DNA of 64,000 nucleotides from Sipunculus nudus (GCA_026874595.1 CM049319.1:40963973-41027972); one strand, 5' to 3'; positions 20,474 to 32,287 are shown, numbered from the stretch's first letter. The notes: generated by a model from the sequence alone, not told the origin. Numbers and translations are program-made.

Positions 20474-21182
20474 GTGACTTCAAGCTCCAGAAATATGAAT
20501 AACATTAATCGGTTAAGAGAATGTGTCCATCACCATGCAAACTACAAACAGACACGTAAACGGATTCATGCTGATTGCTCACTGAGTCAGGTTAAGAAAA
20601 ATGAACAGGCTGTACAGGGTGTAATTGTATTTCTGAATCCAAGTGTAATCCATTTGACCCCAAGAACATTAGACTCCGATCCCTACATTCAGGAATCCAA
20701 GCAGGAATCCAAGCCTCACACGATCTCGCTGATCATCTATATTCGTCAGAGGAGAATGGCCAAAAGAAAGTGTAGCAGTTGTTGTATGAGAGGGTGTATA
20801 CTGAGACTAAGGCTCTCATTGACAGTTTCCCTTAAGAACTTTTCAGCTTAGGAATTTAAAAAGGCAGATGGTGTCAGCATCAAAGGAAATACTGGAAAAC
20901 TGGTTTCTCTTCCCAAACTGCCATTACACTGAAGATGTACTTCGGCATCGCCTTACTAATGTAAATGAAACCATCCGCAAGACACAGGGAGGCAAGATAC
21001 TAACAAAGACTGTCATCAAAGAGCCTGATGTATACACTACCATTATTTATACTGATCTACCCTGTTCTCTTTCCACTGAAGACAGGAGAAGGGGAGATGG
21101 AACCACTGTGACGTCGTTGTTCATTCCGTCTGAACACGCGTTCCTGCACGCACACACGCAATTTAATCACAGAAATAACTGA
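20474..21182 (+). CDS. Two adjacent unidentified open frames (20474-20851, 20868-21182)
   Basis: Frames of 125 and 104 codons lie 16 bases apart in different frames. The first is Ser/Lys/Arg-rich with a QESKQESKP repeat and a CSSCCMRGC cysteine cluster near its end. The second contains ENWFLFPNCHYTEDVLRHRLTNVNETIRK and ends HNRNN-like. No signal peptide, transmembrane segment or known domain was recognised. No convincing splice sites or polyadenylation signal were found beyond an AATAAA at about 21195. They could be chance frames, exons of an unannotated gene, or a decayed transposon. Confidence 0.2.
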
Positions 21183-22169
21183 GACCAGAATATACAATAA
21201 ACGTGTCTTTAATACGTTTACCCCTATGATACGTATACATAAACTGTATTCCTAATCCATATGGACGCCGAGGCGACCCGTTGCACTCTGGGCGTCGTTA
21301 CCCAGACTACCAGTTCTTATGTGCTGGACTCGTGCGCCCACCGTCCTCGACCTCTCGTATACATGGGGAGAATATACAGAAAAGCTGATCAAAGATGCTG
21401 ACCCAGGTAGCTGTCAATGGTTCTTTTGTACAATACTACACAATTAAACACGGTGGTGAATACTGCACAAATTAGAAAATGTCCAGAATTATTTTTACGG
21501 CATCGCATGTTAATAGAAGGCACCCATGTGGGATCTGTCCAGTGATGGGAAATTTGAATGTGACGGTCATTTTTAAGGTCATCAAGGTCACACGGTATTT
21601 CATTTCGGTGTTTTCCTTGTTAGGTGTAATAAGCTACTTTTTTCCGTTTAAGATGTCCATAATATCCAGTTTTTTTTGTTAAATGCAAATGAAATTTCAG
21701 TATTGTGAACTGATAAATTTACAATGAACAAAAAATGTAGATAATTTACAACATAGGATATAGATTTCACTGAATTTGTTACCTTGTGTCTGCATTGCCC
21801 ATAGTCTGATCTTCCTGTCGGTGGGTCTGTGTGTTTGTCTCACGCTCTTCTCTGAGATGGCTTAATGCACGGACTTCAGACTTGGCCATTTTATCATGCA
21901 TGGGCCACATTAGAACCCTATTATTTATTATGTAGCCGACTCAAATTTGCCGTAATCATGGTTCCTAAATTTTTGGCATAAATGATGATATTCGAAAATC
22001 AATGGATTTATTTTCTAACTTTGTCATTTTTAAGACTAGTGAGGTCTATTTTTTTGCATAAGCTAACATTCAGTAAGTACTTCAAGATTTTATTAAAAGT
22101 CTCGCAATATCCTGTACAATATCTCGTCAAACGAGATATTTCGAGATTTCATTCATCTTGCCCTACAGG
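21183..22169. other. Unassigned AT-rich sequence leading into family G repeats
   Basis: No gene recognised. From about 22110 a dyad ATATCTCGTCAAACGAGATAT precedes the G array; a related dyad (CTCGTTTGACGAGATAT) is at 54370 in the opposite sense. Confidence 0.4.
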
Positions 22170-22901
22170 CCACAGTTTTATAGGAATCTTTTTAGAAATG
22201 ACACGTTGTAAGTCCTACACTAATATCTCGAAACTGTTTTTTCATTTTTTGAATACGGCTACTAGGGGTGCTAGGTGCCAACCTCCTCAACATATCATGT
22301 TTTAACCATATCTCCAAACGTAAAAACCTCAATGACATAAAATATAGCTTATTTTCTTTCTCTGTGTCTTCTCCATAACCTGGTGTAGTCATTTGGCCTC
22401 ATCTTGAGTCACTTTGTCAGTGTGTCCGTCTGTTTGTCAGTTGTCCTCAAATTCGCCTGCTTGCTGGTTCTTGAGTCTCACATATAGCATTCTACAAGCC
22501 ACAGTTTTTGGAAATTCTTTTGAAACTATTACATCTTGTGTCTTACACTAATATCTCGAAATAAATTTTTTATTTTCCGGATATGGCCGCTTGGGGGCGC
22601 TGCACACGACCCTCACACATACATCATTATATTGGCCATATCTCTAAAACCCAAAGCCTCAGTTACATAAACTATAGCTTATTTTTTTCTCCGAGTCTTC
22701 TCCATAACTAGTTAAGTCATCTGGTCTCAATCTTGTGTAACTTTGTCAGTATGTCTGTTTTTTTGTTCAGTTGTCCTCAAATTCGCCTGCTTGCTGGTTT
22801 TTGTGTCTCACATATACCATTGTACAGACCACAGTTTTGCAGGAATCCTTTTGGAACTGGTACAGCTGATGTCATACACTAATATCTCGAAAGTGTTTTT
22901 T
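22170..22901 (+). repeat. Family G tandem repeat, units of ~330 bp (part 1)
   Basis: Unit starts marked CCACAGTTTT at 22170, 22499 and 22829. Each unit carries ATATCTCGAAA, a GGGGCGCTGC-like block, CATATCTC and TTGTCCTCAAATTCGCCTGC. The third unit is interrupted at 22901 by element D and resumes at 25247. Confidence 0.85.
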
Positions 22902-25246
22902 AGCTCAGCTGACTGAAAGTCATCTGAGCTATAGCGATCACTCTTTGTCCGTCGTCCGTCTGTCCGTCTGTCCGTCCGTTAACCAGGCACAAATCGTAAC
23001 TGCTGGACCTAGAACCTTGTAACTTGGCATTCTGAGAGGTCCATGAAAAATCTCTTTGGAAACCAGAAATTAGGTCTCTGTTACCCATATCCTTCGAGCT
23101 ATGGGGCCCCAAAGTACCCCCCAAAAAAGTTAAAAAATTTCATACAAAAACATCAATATCTCATTAACTACATCACTGATGGTCATGATGTTTTGCATAC
23201 ATATTGATCATGAGATGTTCCATCAGTTCCTGCAGACTGGTGGCGCCACCTGTATTTTTCGATTTTTTACGATTTTTTTTTCTCTATTTTTGAGACCTTA
23301 AAAAATGTGAACATCTGTTAACAAGGCACAAATTGTAAAGACTGGACCTAGAATCTTCATTCTTAAGACATTGAGAGGTCAATGAAAAAATGTCCATGGA
23401 AACCAGAAATTAGGTCTCTGTTACCCATATCCTTCGAGCTATGGGGCCCCGAAGTACCCCCCAGAATAGTCAAAAATTTCATACAAAAACTTCAATATCT
23501 CATTAACTACATTACTGATGGTCATGATTTTTTGCATGGATATTGATCATGGAGTGTTTCATCAGTTCTGCAGACTGGTGGCGCCACCTGTATTTTTTCA
23601 ATTTTTTTCAAATTTTTTTCTCTATTCTTGAGACCTCTGAAGATGCAGTCATCTGTTAACAGGGCACAAATCGTAACGACTGGACCTAGAATCTTCTCTC
23701 TTGACATGCAGAGAGGCCCATAAAAAGTCTCCTTGGAAACCTGAAATTAGGTCTCTGTTACCCATAACCTCTGAGCTATGGGGCTCCGAAGTACCCCCCA
23801 GAATAATGGAAAATTTGATACAAAAGTTCTAGTAACTGATCAACTATTGCATTGATCACCATGATTCTTTGCATTGATTTTGATCATGGGGTGTTTCATC
23901 AGTTTCTGCAGACTGGTGGTGCCACCTGTATTTTTTCGATTTTTACGTGTTTTTTTTTCTCCAATTTTGAGACATTAAAAGATGCGGTCATCGCTTAACA
24001 GGGCACAAATCGTAATGTCTGGACCTAGAATCGTCTCTCTTGACATGCAGGGAGGCCCATGAGAAGTCTCCTTGGAAACCTGAAACTAGGTCTCTGTTAC
24101 CCATAACCTCTGAGCTATGGGGCTCAGAAGTACCCCCCAGAATAATGGAAAATATGATACAAAAGCTCAAATATCTGAACAACTATTGCATTGATCACCA
24201 TGATTCTTTGTATGGATATTGATCATGGGATGTTTCTTCAGTTTCTGCAGTCTGGTGGCGCCACCTGTATATTTCGATTTTTACGAATTATTTTCTCTAT
24301 TTATGAGACCTTAAGATGGGGTCATCTGTTAACAGGGCACAAATCGTAACGCCTGGACCTAGAATCTTCTCTCTTGACATGCAGGGAGGCCCATTAAAAG
24401 TCTCCTTAGAAACTTAGAAAAAGGTCTCTGTTACCCATTTTCTTCGAGCTATGGGGCTCCCAAGTACCCCCCAGAATGATGGAAAATTTGATACAAAAGC
24501 TCAAGTATCTAAAAAACTATTGCAATGATCACCATAGTTCTTTGCACGGTTATTGATCTTGGAATGTTTCATCAGTTTCTGCAGTCTAATGGCGCCACTG
24601 GTATTTTTTCGATTTTTACGAATTTTACAGGGCACAAATCGTAATGCCTAGACCTAGAATCTTCTGTCTTGACATGCAGAGAAGCCCATAAAAAGTTTCC
24701 TTGGAAACCTCAAATTAGGTCTCTGTTACCCATATTCTTTGAGCTATTGGGCTCAGAAGTACCCCCCAGAATAATGGAAAATTTGATACAAAAGCTCAAG
24801 TATCTGAACAACTAATGCATTGATCACCATGATTCTTAGCATTGATATTGATCATGGGGTGTTTCATCAGTTTCTGCAGTCTGGTGGCGCCATCTGTATT
24901 TTTTTCAATTTTTAGCTCAGCTGACTGAAAGTCATCTGAGCTATAGCGATCACTCTTTGTCCGTCGTCCGTCTGTCCGTCCGTTAACCAGGCACAAATCG
25001 TAACCACTGGACCTAGAACCTTGTTATTAGTTTCTGCAGACTGGTGGAGCCACCTGTATTTTTTTAAAAGTTTACTCATTTTTTCTCTATTTATGAGATA
25101 TATTAATACATACACAATCTCAGCCTGTTGGTTTATCTATTTGATGCTTCAGTTGAATGGTAATATACTACAATTCAGATGATAAAATTTCCTTTTGCAA
25201 ATCTCTTCCCAGTCAGCTTAGCGTCATGACCCATGGGTCACTTGTT
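22902..25246 (+). mobile_element. Element D1: hairpin-ended, tandem-cored non-autonomous element (Helentron/HINE-like)
   Basis: Inserted in a T run of family G: six T before AGCTCAG on the left, and CTTGTT then CATTTTT on the right; intact G units read GTTTTTTCATTTTTTG. The 5' end folds into a 13-bp stem with one mismatch and a 3-base loop (22902-22930). The 3' end has the perfect palindrome TGACCCATGGGTCA (25227-25240) four bases before the terminus. The core is six diverged ~336-bp tandem units (GGCACAAATCGTAA at about 22986, 23324, 23661, 24001, 24335, 24631). No coding sequence. T/T target, terminal hairpins and a tandem core match non-autonomous Helentrons; class membership is inference. 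Confidence 0.7.
24914..25020 (+). mobile_element. Second 5' end of family D nested inside D1
   Basis: The hairpin head and the CCGTCGTCCGTC block recur almost identically to 22902-23030, then jump back into a core unit. Either a D copy inserted in D1 or an internal duplication of the head. Confidence 0.7.
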
Positions 25247-25500
25247 CATTTTTAGGATGTGGTTGCTAGGGGCGCTGCACTCGAAACACTGCAACATATC
25301 AGTGCTTGGCCTTTCCTCCTAAACTGTGAACTTTATCTGCACAAACTATAACTAATTTTTCTATATATCTTCTCCATATGTTTATCTAATCATATGTTAT
25401 CTAAAATGTGTCAGTGTGTCAGGATGTCTTCCCGTTTGTCCGTTGTTGTCAGCTTTGTTTGATTTCATGTTATTTCGTGTGATATGTGTCATTCTACAGG
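25247..25500 (+). repeat. Family G tandem repeat (part 2, after element D1)
   Basis: Continues the interrupted G unit: GGGGCGCTGCACTCGAAACA, CTTCTCCATATG, TCAGTGTGTC, GTCATTCTACAGGCCC. Together with 22829-22901 it reconstitutes about one 316-bp unit. Confidence 0.8.
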
Positions 25501-26340
25501 CCCTAATTCCTCGGCATTCACTCTGAAATTCGCTGAGTTGATGGAAAACCGACACTTTGTATCGTCTGTCTGTCTGTCTGTCATTTCAACTTCCGGCAAG
25601 CGCTCGACCTTTAGTCGTCTAGTTTTGTCATTAATGTCAGTTTGTTCTCAGTGTGTTAATATGTATTGACAATTTGACTGCAGCTTCTTGAACAATATTA
25701 AGTTGTTATGCTCCTTCCATTGTAGTGATATCAAGTTATTTTCATTCTTTCTTATTGCCATGAAGCAGATTAATTCTCAGATGGCCGTATTCTGCACTTT
25801 TTTTCATGTGTCATAGTGCTTATTAGTGTTTAATCATCTTTATACTGTTTGCAAGAGAGAATCTCAAAAACACTCTTATGAACTTGCTGCTATGCCGACT
25901 ATAGTGTCAAGAATAAAGATATGATAAAATAAAAGGGCATAATGTATGTCAATAATAATATATATTATTGAATAGCAGGCTTCCTTTCTTGATAACTTGA
26001 ATGAAAATCCCAGGTGTATGAAAACAGTTTAGTCATATGCAATGATGATGACAGTTATAATTACAGATAATAATAATATTTATTTGGTAATTTGATATTT
26101 TCCTCAAAAGCTATGCCTTTTATTATTTAGTTCAAATGAATCATCTAGCAGGTTTGGAGATAAACTATGCACCATTTTTTAATCTTGATTATTTGTCGAC
26201 CTGAATGCTGCTAATGCAAGATTTAGCGCTTATTAGAGTTAAAAGATCCTAACATAATCTGATAAAACCTTGATATACATACCTTGATGCCGTTTAGAGC
26301 TGTTATTATTAAACACCTTGTGAACGTAACATCGATGTAC
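25501..26340. other. Unassigned AT-rich sequence
   Basis: No frame above background and no repeat recognised apart from a TCTG microsatellite at 25566-25581. Confidence 0.4.
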
Positions 26341-27070
26341 AAGGTGCCTGCTGATGATATGCGTTGGTAAGGATACAAAAGTTGCTTTAGGAAAATAGAG
26401 CTTTAATTAATTACTTCCTTGTAAAAGAAACATCAAGGTGCCTTCTGATGATATGCGTTGGGCAGAATACAAAAGCTGCATTACGAAAATGGAACTCTAA
26501 TTAACTCCTTTTGAAAGTAAAATTGAATGATGTATCATAATAAGGAATAAGTAGTGTACATAATTAGTCCGCCTCGGAACCCACGATCTCCCTCCCGGCT
26601 TTGAATCCTGCACTCTACCCCTGACCCACAGAAACCGGTAGACAATGAGAAAGTTACTTGGGACTCTTCTCTGTTTTCATCACCAAAAAGTTGTCCAACT
26701 GTATAATTACATTAAAACCATCCATCGCAAATATTTTAAATTAATCTGGATTAGTTGTAAATTTTACAAGTAAAGCTCAAACCATTTCCAAGTCATAGAT
26801 AATTATGACATGAAGTATCACTTTTAGCACTACGATTTAACCATTATACTTATAAACCCAAAAACACATCGACACAAGTGTCGTGCATAAAGCGTAAAAT
26901 CTGTTGAAAGTCGCTTCTGTTTAGTTTTCAAATTATCTTGAGCAATCTGCAGATCTGACAAGAACCTGACTGCCCCCCCCCCCCCTCCCCCTCACCCCCA
27001 TCCACAAAGTGTCTGCTGATGATATGCGTTGGTAAGGATACAAAAGTTGCATTACGAAAATAGAGGTGGT
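26341..27070. repeat. Three scattered copies of a ~95-bp motif
   Basis: GATGATATGCGTTGG followed by AATACAAAAG(C/T)TGC occurs at 26353, 26447 and 27017. The first two are tandem (94 bp apart); the third is separated by tRNA-like and C-rich sequence. Confidence 0.7.
26567..26645 (-). mobile_element. tRNA-derived SINE head
   Basis: On the minus strand: GTGGGTCAGGGGTAGAGTGC resembles a tRNA D-arm/A box and GATCGTGGGTTCC resembles a T-arm/B box, at near tRNA spacing. No cloverleaf closes well, so a SINE fragment or tRNA pseudogene is preferred over a functional tRNA. Confidence 0.4.
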
Positions 27071-27675
27071 TCCCTCCACCAAAAATTCCTTTAAAAACCT
27101 CTGATCAGTAAAGAAAGGTATAATACATATTAGACAGGAGGGTAAGGGGTCCCCTGTACCACCACACTCAATAGAACCACCCTTTATCGTTCCTGGAGTT
27201 TCTTCAACAATTTTGGATATTAAGAAAATAAAGTAAAGGTGCCAAAATAAACAGCTGCAGCTGATTCTACCATTCCGCAGATTATAAATCCTTTATACCT
27301 AGAGTTAATTAAACACCTTCATTCAGCGCAAAAAAAAAATAAGAAAATTAAAAGTTAAACCTTGAAAGAGCATCTATTAAAATCATGTACATTTAACCAT
27401 CATAATATAATGAAAGAGCCTACTTAACCACAAATAGTGGGCATAGTGGCTATACCATCTCGGAATTAACAAGGCAACCATTATTTTTCAAATTATTTGG
27501 CGTTCAAATATTTTTTCAAATGAAAATTTAGGGAAACTTGCAAAGTTGGTTTCGTCGACTACCGGATACTTGCATGGCGGCATATATTGTGTCTCCATCT
27601 TATTGACAAGTTCCCTCAGGTAGAGCATCAACTGATCCATAGGTCATGTTTATGTAGGTGCATGAAGAGCTCTAG
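27071..27675. other. Unassigned sequence
   Basis: No gene or repeat recognised. A nine-base A run lies at about 27333. Confidence 0.35.
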
Positions 27676-27945
27676 ACGAGCGTGATGACGTTATGATTAG
27701 GGCGTTGTACTTGTGAATGCAATATTGTCTGTTCGCGTCCGATTCAGGGGTCTAAACCAGTAGGACAATGACAAAGGTCCGGAAAGGGGGGTGGGGGGTG
27801 GGGTGGGGGGCTGTGTTCGCTTCTGCGCTCTCTCGACCCAGGAGTGAATGGGTACTGGTTCATGGGCGGCACGCAAATGCTAAACAAATAAACTTCTAGC
27901 GCATGTTATGGCTGCTTGGGTTGATGCTCCCCGGGGGGCAGATTA
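27676..27945 (+). mobile_element. tRNA-derived SINE
   Basis: The head has TGATTAGGGCGTTGTACTTG (A-box side) and TGTTCGCGTCCGATTC (degenerate B box). The body contains GACCCAGGAGTGAATGGGTA, a block familiar from SINE tails of marine invertebrates, and ends GGGGGGCAGATT. A G-rich interruption lies at 27786-27812. Transcription by RNA polymerase III would have driven mobility; the B box is degraded. Confidence 0.5.
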
Positions 27946-29534
27946 AACCTACAAAAATGAACAGGCCCGACAGACCATAAGGCAAAGTGTTAAAGTTGGC
28001 TCAGATTGACATCGTCGGTAATGTCATACTATAAACCACCACCGTTTCATGTGTTGGCGATAAATGCCACTAAATGATCGTATTTTAACTTTAAAAACAC
28101 AATGGTCCATTAAAGCATTTATGTATGATGACTACTATATAATGATAGCAATCACTTTCTCCTTCATTGTGGCAGTTATATTTACAGTCATTTTGAATGT
28201 TTCAGTATGCCTATTACCTCTAAATGTAAAACTTCCATCCAGGGTTTTATGATAACCACAACTCTCTCCCAAAACAGCATTATTATAAACAAATGTCCGT
28301 TATATATGGAGCTTTTATCCAGCATTTTACAAATTGCGGGCATTTTTTTTATTCTGTTGTAATTAAAAACGAGTTAAAGACACTTTTGGGAACACACAAA
28401 AACACTCCTTAACTCCATTTCTATAATTATTTATTCAGGATAGTGAAAAAATTACTGTGTTAACAAAAAAAAAAGTTTAAGTTGCATTTTCATTCCTTTA
28501 AGTGTAAGAAATTATGGACCTGCTTTGTGTACGTGTCACTTGACACAAACATAACCCTAGAGCCTAAGGTTACAAAATATTCCTTGGATATATTTATGGG
28601 TAAACACTGTACCGGTTCAGGTTCACTTTTGTTCGGTTTTACGTTGAAAACGGCATTGAAAGAATGACCTTGGAAGTTAAGCAGTGTCTACCATAGTGAA
28701 AAATTGACCTTTGCTGGTCAATTTTACGGTTTGACCTTGGAAATGACCTTGAAACTCAAAATTTAAGGTTGCATCCACCCACACTTTTTTTTCACTCTAT
28801 GACTGATTGATCTAGCTTGGATGCCTGCTATTAACAAGCAATGCCCTCTAAAGTGAAAAAAAAATCAACTTTGGCTGGCCCACTAGGGGGAATCCAATCT
28901 AGACCGCGCTAGATTGCAGTATTTATCTGCGTGTAAATAAATGCAGATTATAGGCCGGGCCAGTGAAATGCGGCCTAACAAGATAGGTAGCCCCCTCGCA
29001 TGGTCCCTTAGTCCGGCACAGGGTGAACGCAAGTTGAAATATAGCCCGCTCCACATTTTTCTGGACCGGTCTAGGGCGCCACATTTTTCTAGTGTAAATG
29101 GGGCTGTGGTCCATAATATAGAGATGATCACGCAAATTTACAGATCCCACTTTATTGAACGTATTATGCCTGAATTTATCTAGCTGATCTAGTGCTAAAG
29201 TTACTAGATACGATGATTTATGAAGATGATGTCGGCGACTATCTTGGATTCAGAAGTAAAGATGATTCTGAAACTCTTTATCTGATATGTCATGTCATAA
29301 GTCGTGGGAAATCATATATAAACCTTATCTATCTTTTAAGCGCATCTGGCACCAGGAATATTTTCTACTTTTCAAGATGGCCTTAGTGGACATGTTAATA
29401 TTGGGCCCTATCGGAGTTAGTATTCATATTTCAGAGGTTAAGCCTAATACGAATATTTCCTCCTCTTAAACGCCTCTAGATACCAGATCTGTCGAGAAAA
29501 ACTCGAACAAACCTTTTCATTCCTACATAATTTA
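27946..29534. other. Unassigned sequence before the 40-bp minisatellite
   Basis: No recognisable gene. Includes TGACCTTGGAA microrepeats at 28664-28755 and a GC-richer block at 28900-29110 with weak dyads (CTAGACCGCGCTAG). Short frames (60-82 codons) show no domain. Confidence 0.35.
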
Positions 29535-30715
29535 TAAACTGGACAGTGGACGCTATCTGCGGGGGCAGGACCCATGAACTGGACAGTGGGCGCTATGTGC
29601 ACGGGCAGGGCCCATGAACTGGACAGTGGACGCTATGTGCACGGGCAGGGCCCATGAACTGGACAGTGGACGCTATTTGCACGGGCAGGACCCATGAACT
29701 TGCCAGTGGACGCTATTTGCACGGGCAGGACCCATGAACTGGACAGTGGACGCTATTTGCACGGGCAGGACCCATGAACTGGACAGTGGACGCTATTTGC
29801 ACGGGCAGGACCCATGAACTGGACAGTGGACGCTATTTGCACGGGCAGGACCCATGAACTGGACAGTGGACGCTCTATGCACGGGCAGGACCCATGAACT
29901 GGACATTGGGCGCTATTTGCACGGACAGGACCCATGAACTGGACAGTGGACGCTATTTGCACGGGCAGGACCCATGAACTGGACAATGGGCGCTATTTGC
30001 ACGGGCAGGGCCCATGAACTGGACAGTGGGCGCTATGTGCACGGGCAGGGCCCATGAACTGGACAGTGGACGCTATGTGCACGGGCAGGACCCATGAACT
30101 GGACAGTGGACGCTATGTGCACGGGCAGGACCCATGAACTGGACAGCGGACGCTATTTGCACGGGCAGGACCCATGAACTGGACAGCGGACGCTATTTGC
30201 ACGGGCAGGACCCATGAACTGGACAGCGGACGCTATTTGCACGGGCAGGGCCCATGAACTGGACAGTGGACGCTATTTGCACGGGCAGGGCCTATGAACT
30301 GGACAGTGGACGCTATTTGCACGGGCAGGGCCCACAAACTGGACAGTGGACGCTATTTGCACGGGCAGGACCCATGAACTGGAGATAGGACGCTATTTGC
30401 ACGGGCAGGACCCATGAACTGGAGATAGGACGCCATTTGCACGGGCAGGACCCATGAACTGGACAGTGGACGCTATCTGCACGGGCAGGACCCATGAACT
30501 GGACAGTGGACGCTATCTGCACGGGCAGGACCCATGAACTGGACAGTGGACGCTATTTGCACGGGCAGGACCCATGAACTGGACAGTGGACGCTATCTGC
30601 ACGGGCAGGACCCATGAACTGGACATGGACGCTATTTGCACGGGCAGGACCCATGAACTGGACAGTGGACGCTATTTGCACGGGCAGGACCCATGAACTG
30701 GACAGTGGACGCTGT
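29535..30715. repeat. 40-bp minisatellite array, about 29.5 units
   Basis: Unit core CTGGACAGTGGACGC, then TATTTGCACGGGCAGGA and CCCATGAA. Period is 40 bp almost throughout; one unit near 30622-30660 is 39 bp. Adjacent units sharing GGAGATAGG (30380-30430) and CAGCGGA (30140-30230) show local unit turnover. Since 40 is not a multiple of three, any frame cycles through three phases. The unit is clearly related to the 42-bp unit at 1-1205. Confidence 0.97.
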
Positions 30716-31132
30716 GTCAAAACCGGCAGAATTTATGCAATTTAGAAAGTGTCACATTTTCAGTCCGAGATGTGGTGATTCAACTTGAATAATTTCCGGG
30801 GTTTTGTTTTCAGTTCTAATTTAGAATTAAAATTATAAGATATGAAGATATTTTCAAGTACCTAGAATGCAACCATAAATATTTCGGATGGCGGACATGA
30901 TTATGTTCTGATGATTTTATTTTATTACTTATACAAACTGTATTTCCATTTTTTTTCGAAAATAATAGTTCTAGATTTTCAAATATTTTAATGTGTATAT
31001 TTCATATTCCCTTGTTTTGCTGTATAAAAACAACAACCTTTGGACTTAAAATACTTTTAACGTTTTAATTCTTTCATAATTTTTGATACTGTACTGCTAT
31101 ATTTAAATACAGATTTTTCCATTTATATTTAA
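30716..31132. other. Unassigned AT-rich sequence
   Basis: Begins with a decayed minisatellite edge (CGGCAGAATTTATG); otherwise no gene or repeat seen. Confidence 0.4.
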
Positions 31133-31660
31133 AGCTCAGCTGACCATAGGTCATTTGAGCTATAGCGATCACCCTTTGTACGTCTTCCGTTACCGAGCTT
31201 AAATCGTGACCGTTTGACCTAAAAACTTAGCCTCAACAGGTCCTCCTTGATATATCTCCTTGCATACAAAACTTAGGTCACCGTGTCCTCTTTTTTGCGA
31301 TTTTTTTTAGTCTTAGCACATGGAAAATCAAACTTGTATTCTGGGCTAGTGTTCAGAACTGTTGCTGACAAACTTGCGAAATTTTAACATTTTGGGCTGT
31401 TGATGTATGAAATTGATACTTTAGATATGATATCTCAGGAATTATTACATGGATCTTTCTGTAATTTCGTTAGCATCGATCATGGACAGCCCTTGTAGCT
31501 GTGCGAGACTTTTGTTCTTTATGTTAAGAAGATCATTTACATATATATGTATATATCAAAATAGAAAATTTGATGAAATTTGACAAATTCTTCAGGACTG
31601 CCGCAGACACAATTGCAAGAATAGTAAAATGTCAGCGATCTTGGCTGTGTCACAGTGTCA
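31133..31660 (+). mobile_element. Old family D copy with compensated 5' hairpin
   Basis: AGCTCAG...TTGAGCT with inner stem TGACC/GGTCA, followed by ATAGCGATCACCCTTTG, as in D1 but diverged. A single core unit follows (GATACTTTAGATATGATATC, GATCATGGACAGCCC). The 3' end is unclear. Confidence 0.65.
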
Positions 31661-32087
31661 TAGATCAGCTAAGCGTCAAATATTAGCCTACCGTAGATTT
31701 GGCTTTTATATGCTCTAATAATTTGCTATTAAATTTTAAAGGGTGTGTCTGTCTTGAATACAAAATACTTAAATAACTACATATGTATGTGCTACAGATC
31801 TGCTTCCTGATCATTTACTATATTTTTAACCAAGTATTCTGCCCATCTATTTTTCAATAATTCAGTTTTATTATTTTTGTCTTGGCTATAAATTACTCCA
31901 GTCTAGCATATTCCCATATACACTTAAACATTCAGTTTTTTGTTTTGTATTAATCCTACACTGCTCAATATATCTTTTACCTAAAACTAATATCCGGGGT
32001 CCACAATTAGCTCAGATGCTCAGTTTACTTGCATCATTATTCCCATTACGTCTCAATTATACTCAGTATTCTCTGTTGTATTTACAG
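31661..32087. other. Sequence upstream of the exon-like block
   Basis: AT-rich, consistent with an intron or 5' flank. The last 20 bases are a polypyrimidine tract ending TTTACAG. Confidence 0.4.
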
Positions 32088-32287
32088 CATTGGACGCTCG
32101 CTTGTTCTTCGCCGCAAGAGACGACATATTGTTAGGGGTGGCAACTCCTGTAGTGTACGACCGTGTGGTTCAAACCAACAGTGCTTTCAATGCAAACCAA
32201 ACCTATACGGCCGCCGGAGATGGTCTCTATTTCTCTTCCCTAAGTGCCGGTGCACTGTTTAATACAGGACTCAACTTTGATCTGAAG
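32088..32287 (+). CDS. Internal exon of a probable C1q-domain-like protein
   Basis: A 200-bp exon candidate: preceded by a pyrimidine tract and TTTACAG, followed by AAG|GTAAGA, a near-consensus donor. It reads through in one frame starting with two bases of a split codon and ending on a codon boundary. The translation begins LDARLFFAARDD and contains TPVVYDRVVQTNSAF, TYTAAGDGLYFSSLSAGA and LNFDLK. This resembles the first strands of a C1q/TNF jelly-roll (FDxVxTN, then FTAPVDGxYxFS). C1q-domain proteins are greatly expanded in bivalves as secreted lectin-like immune proteins. No partner exon was found in the window; the assignment is by eye. Confidence 0.5.

Noticed and set aside
22902-25246. 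Family D as a classical Helitron
   Set aside because: Ends are AGCT...CTTG(TT) in a T/T target, not TC...CTRR in A/T; a Helentron-like class fits better.
26567-26645. Functional tRNA gene
   Set aside because: A- and B-box-like words exist but stems do not pair well; SINE head or pseudogene is more likely.
29753-30522. Minus-strand frames of 69-77 codons in the 40-bp array
   Set aside because: Produced by the repeat cycling through phases; no start, domain or splice support.
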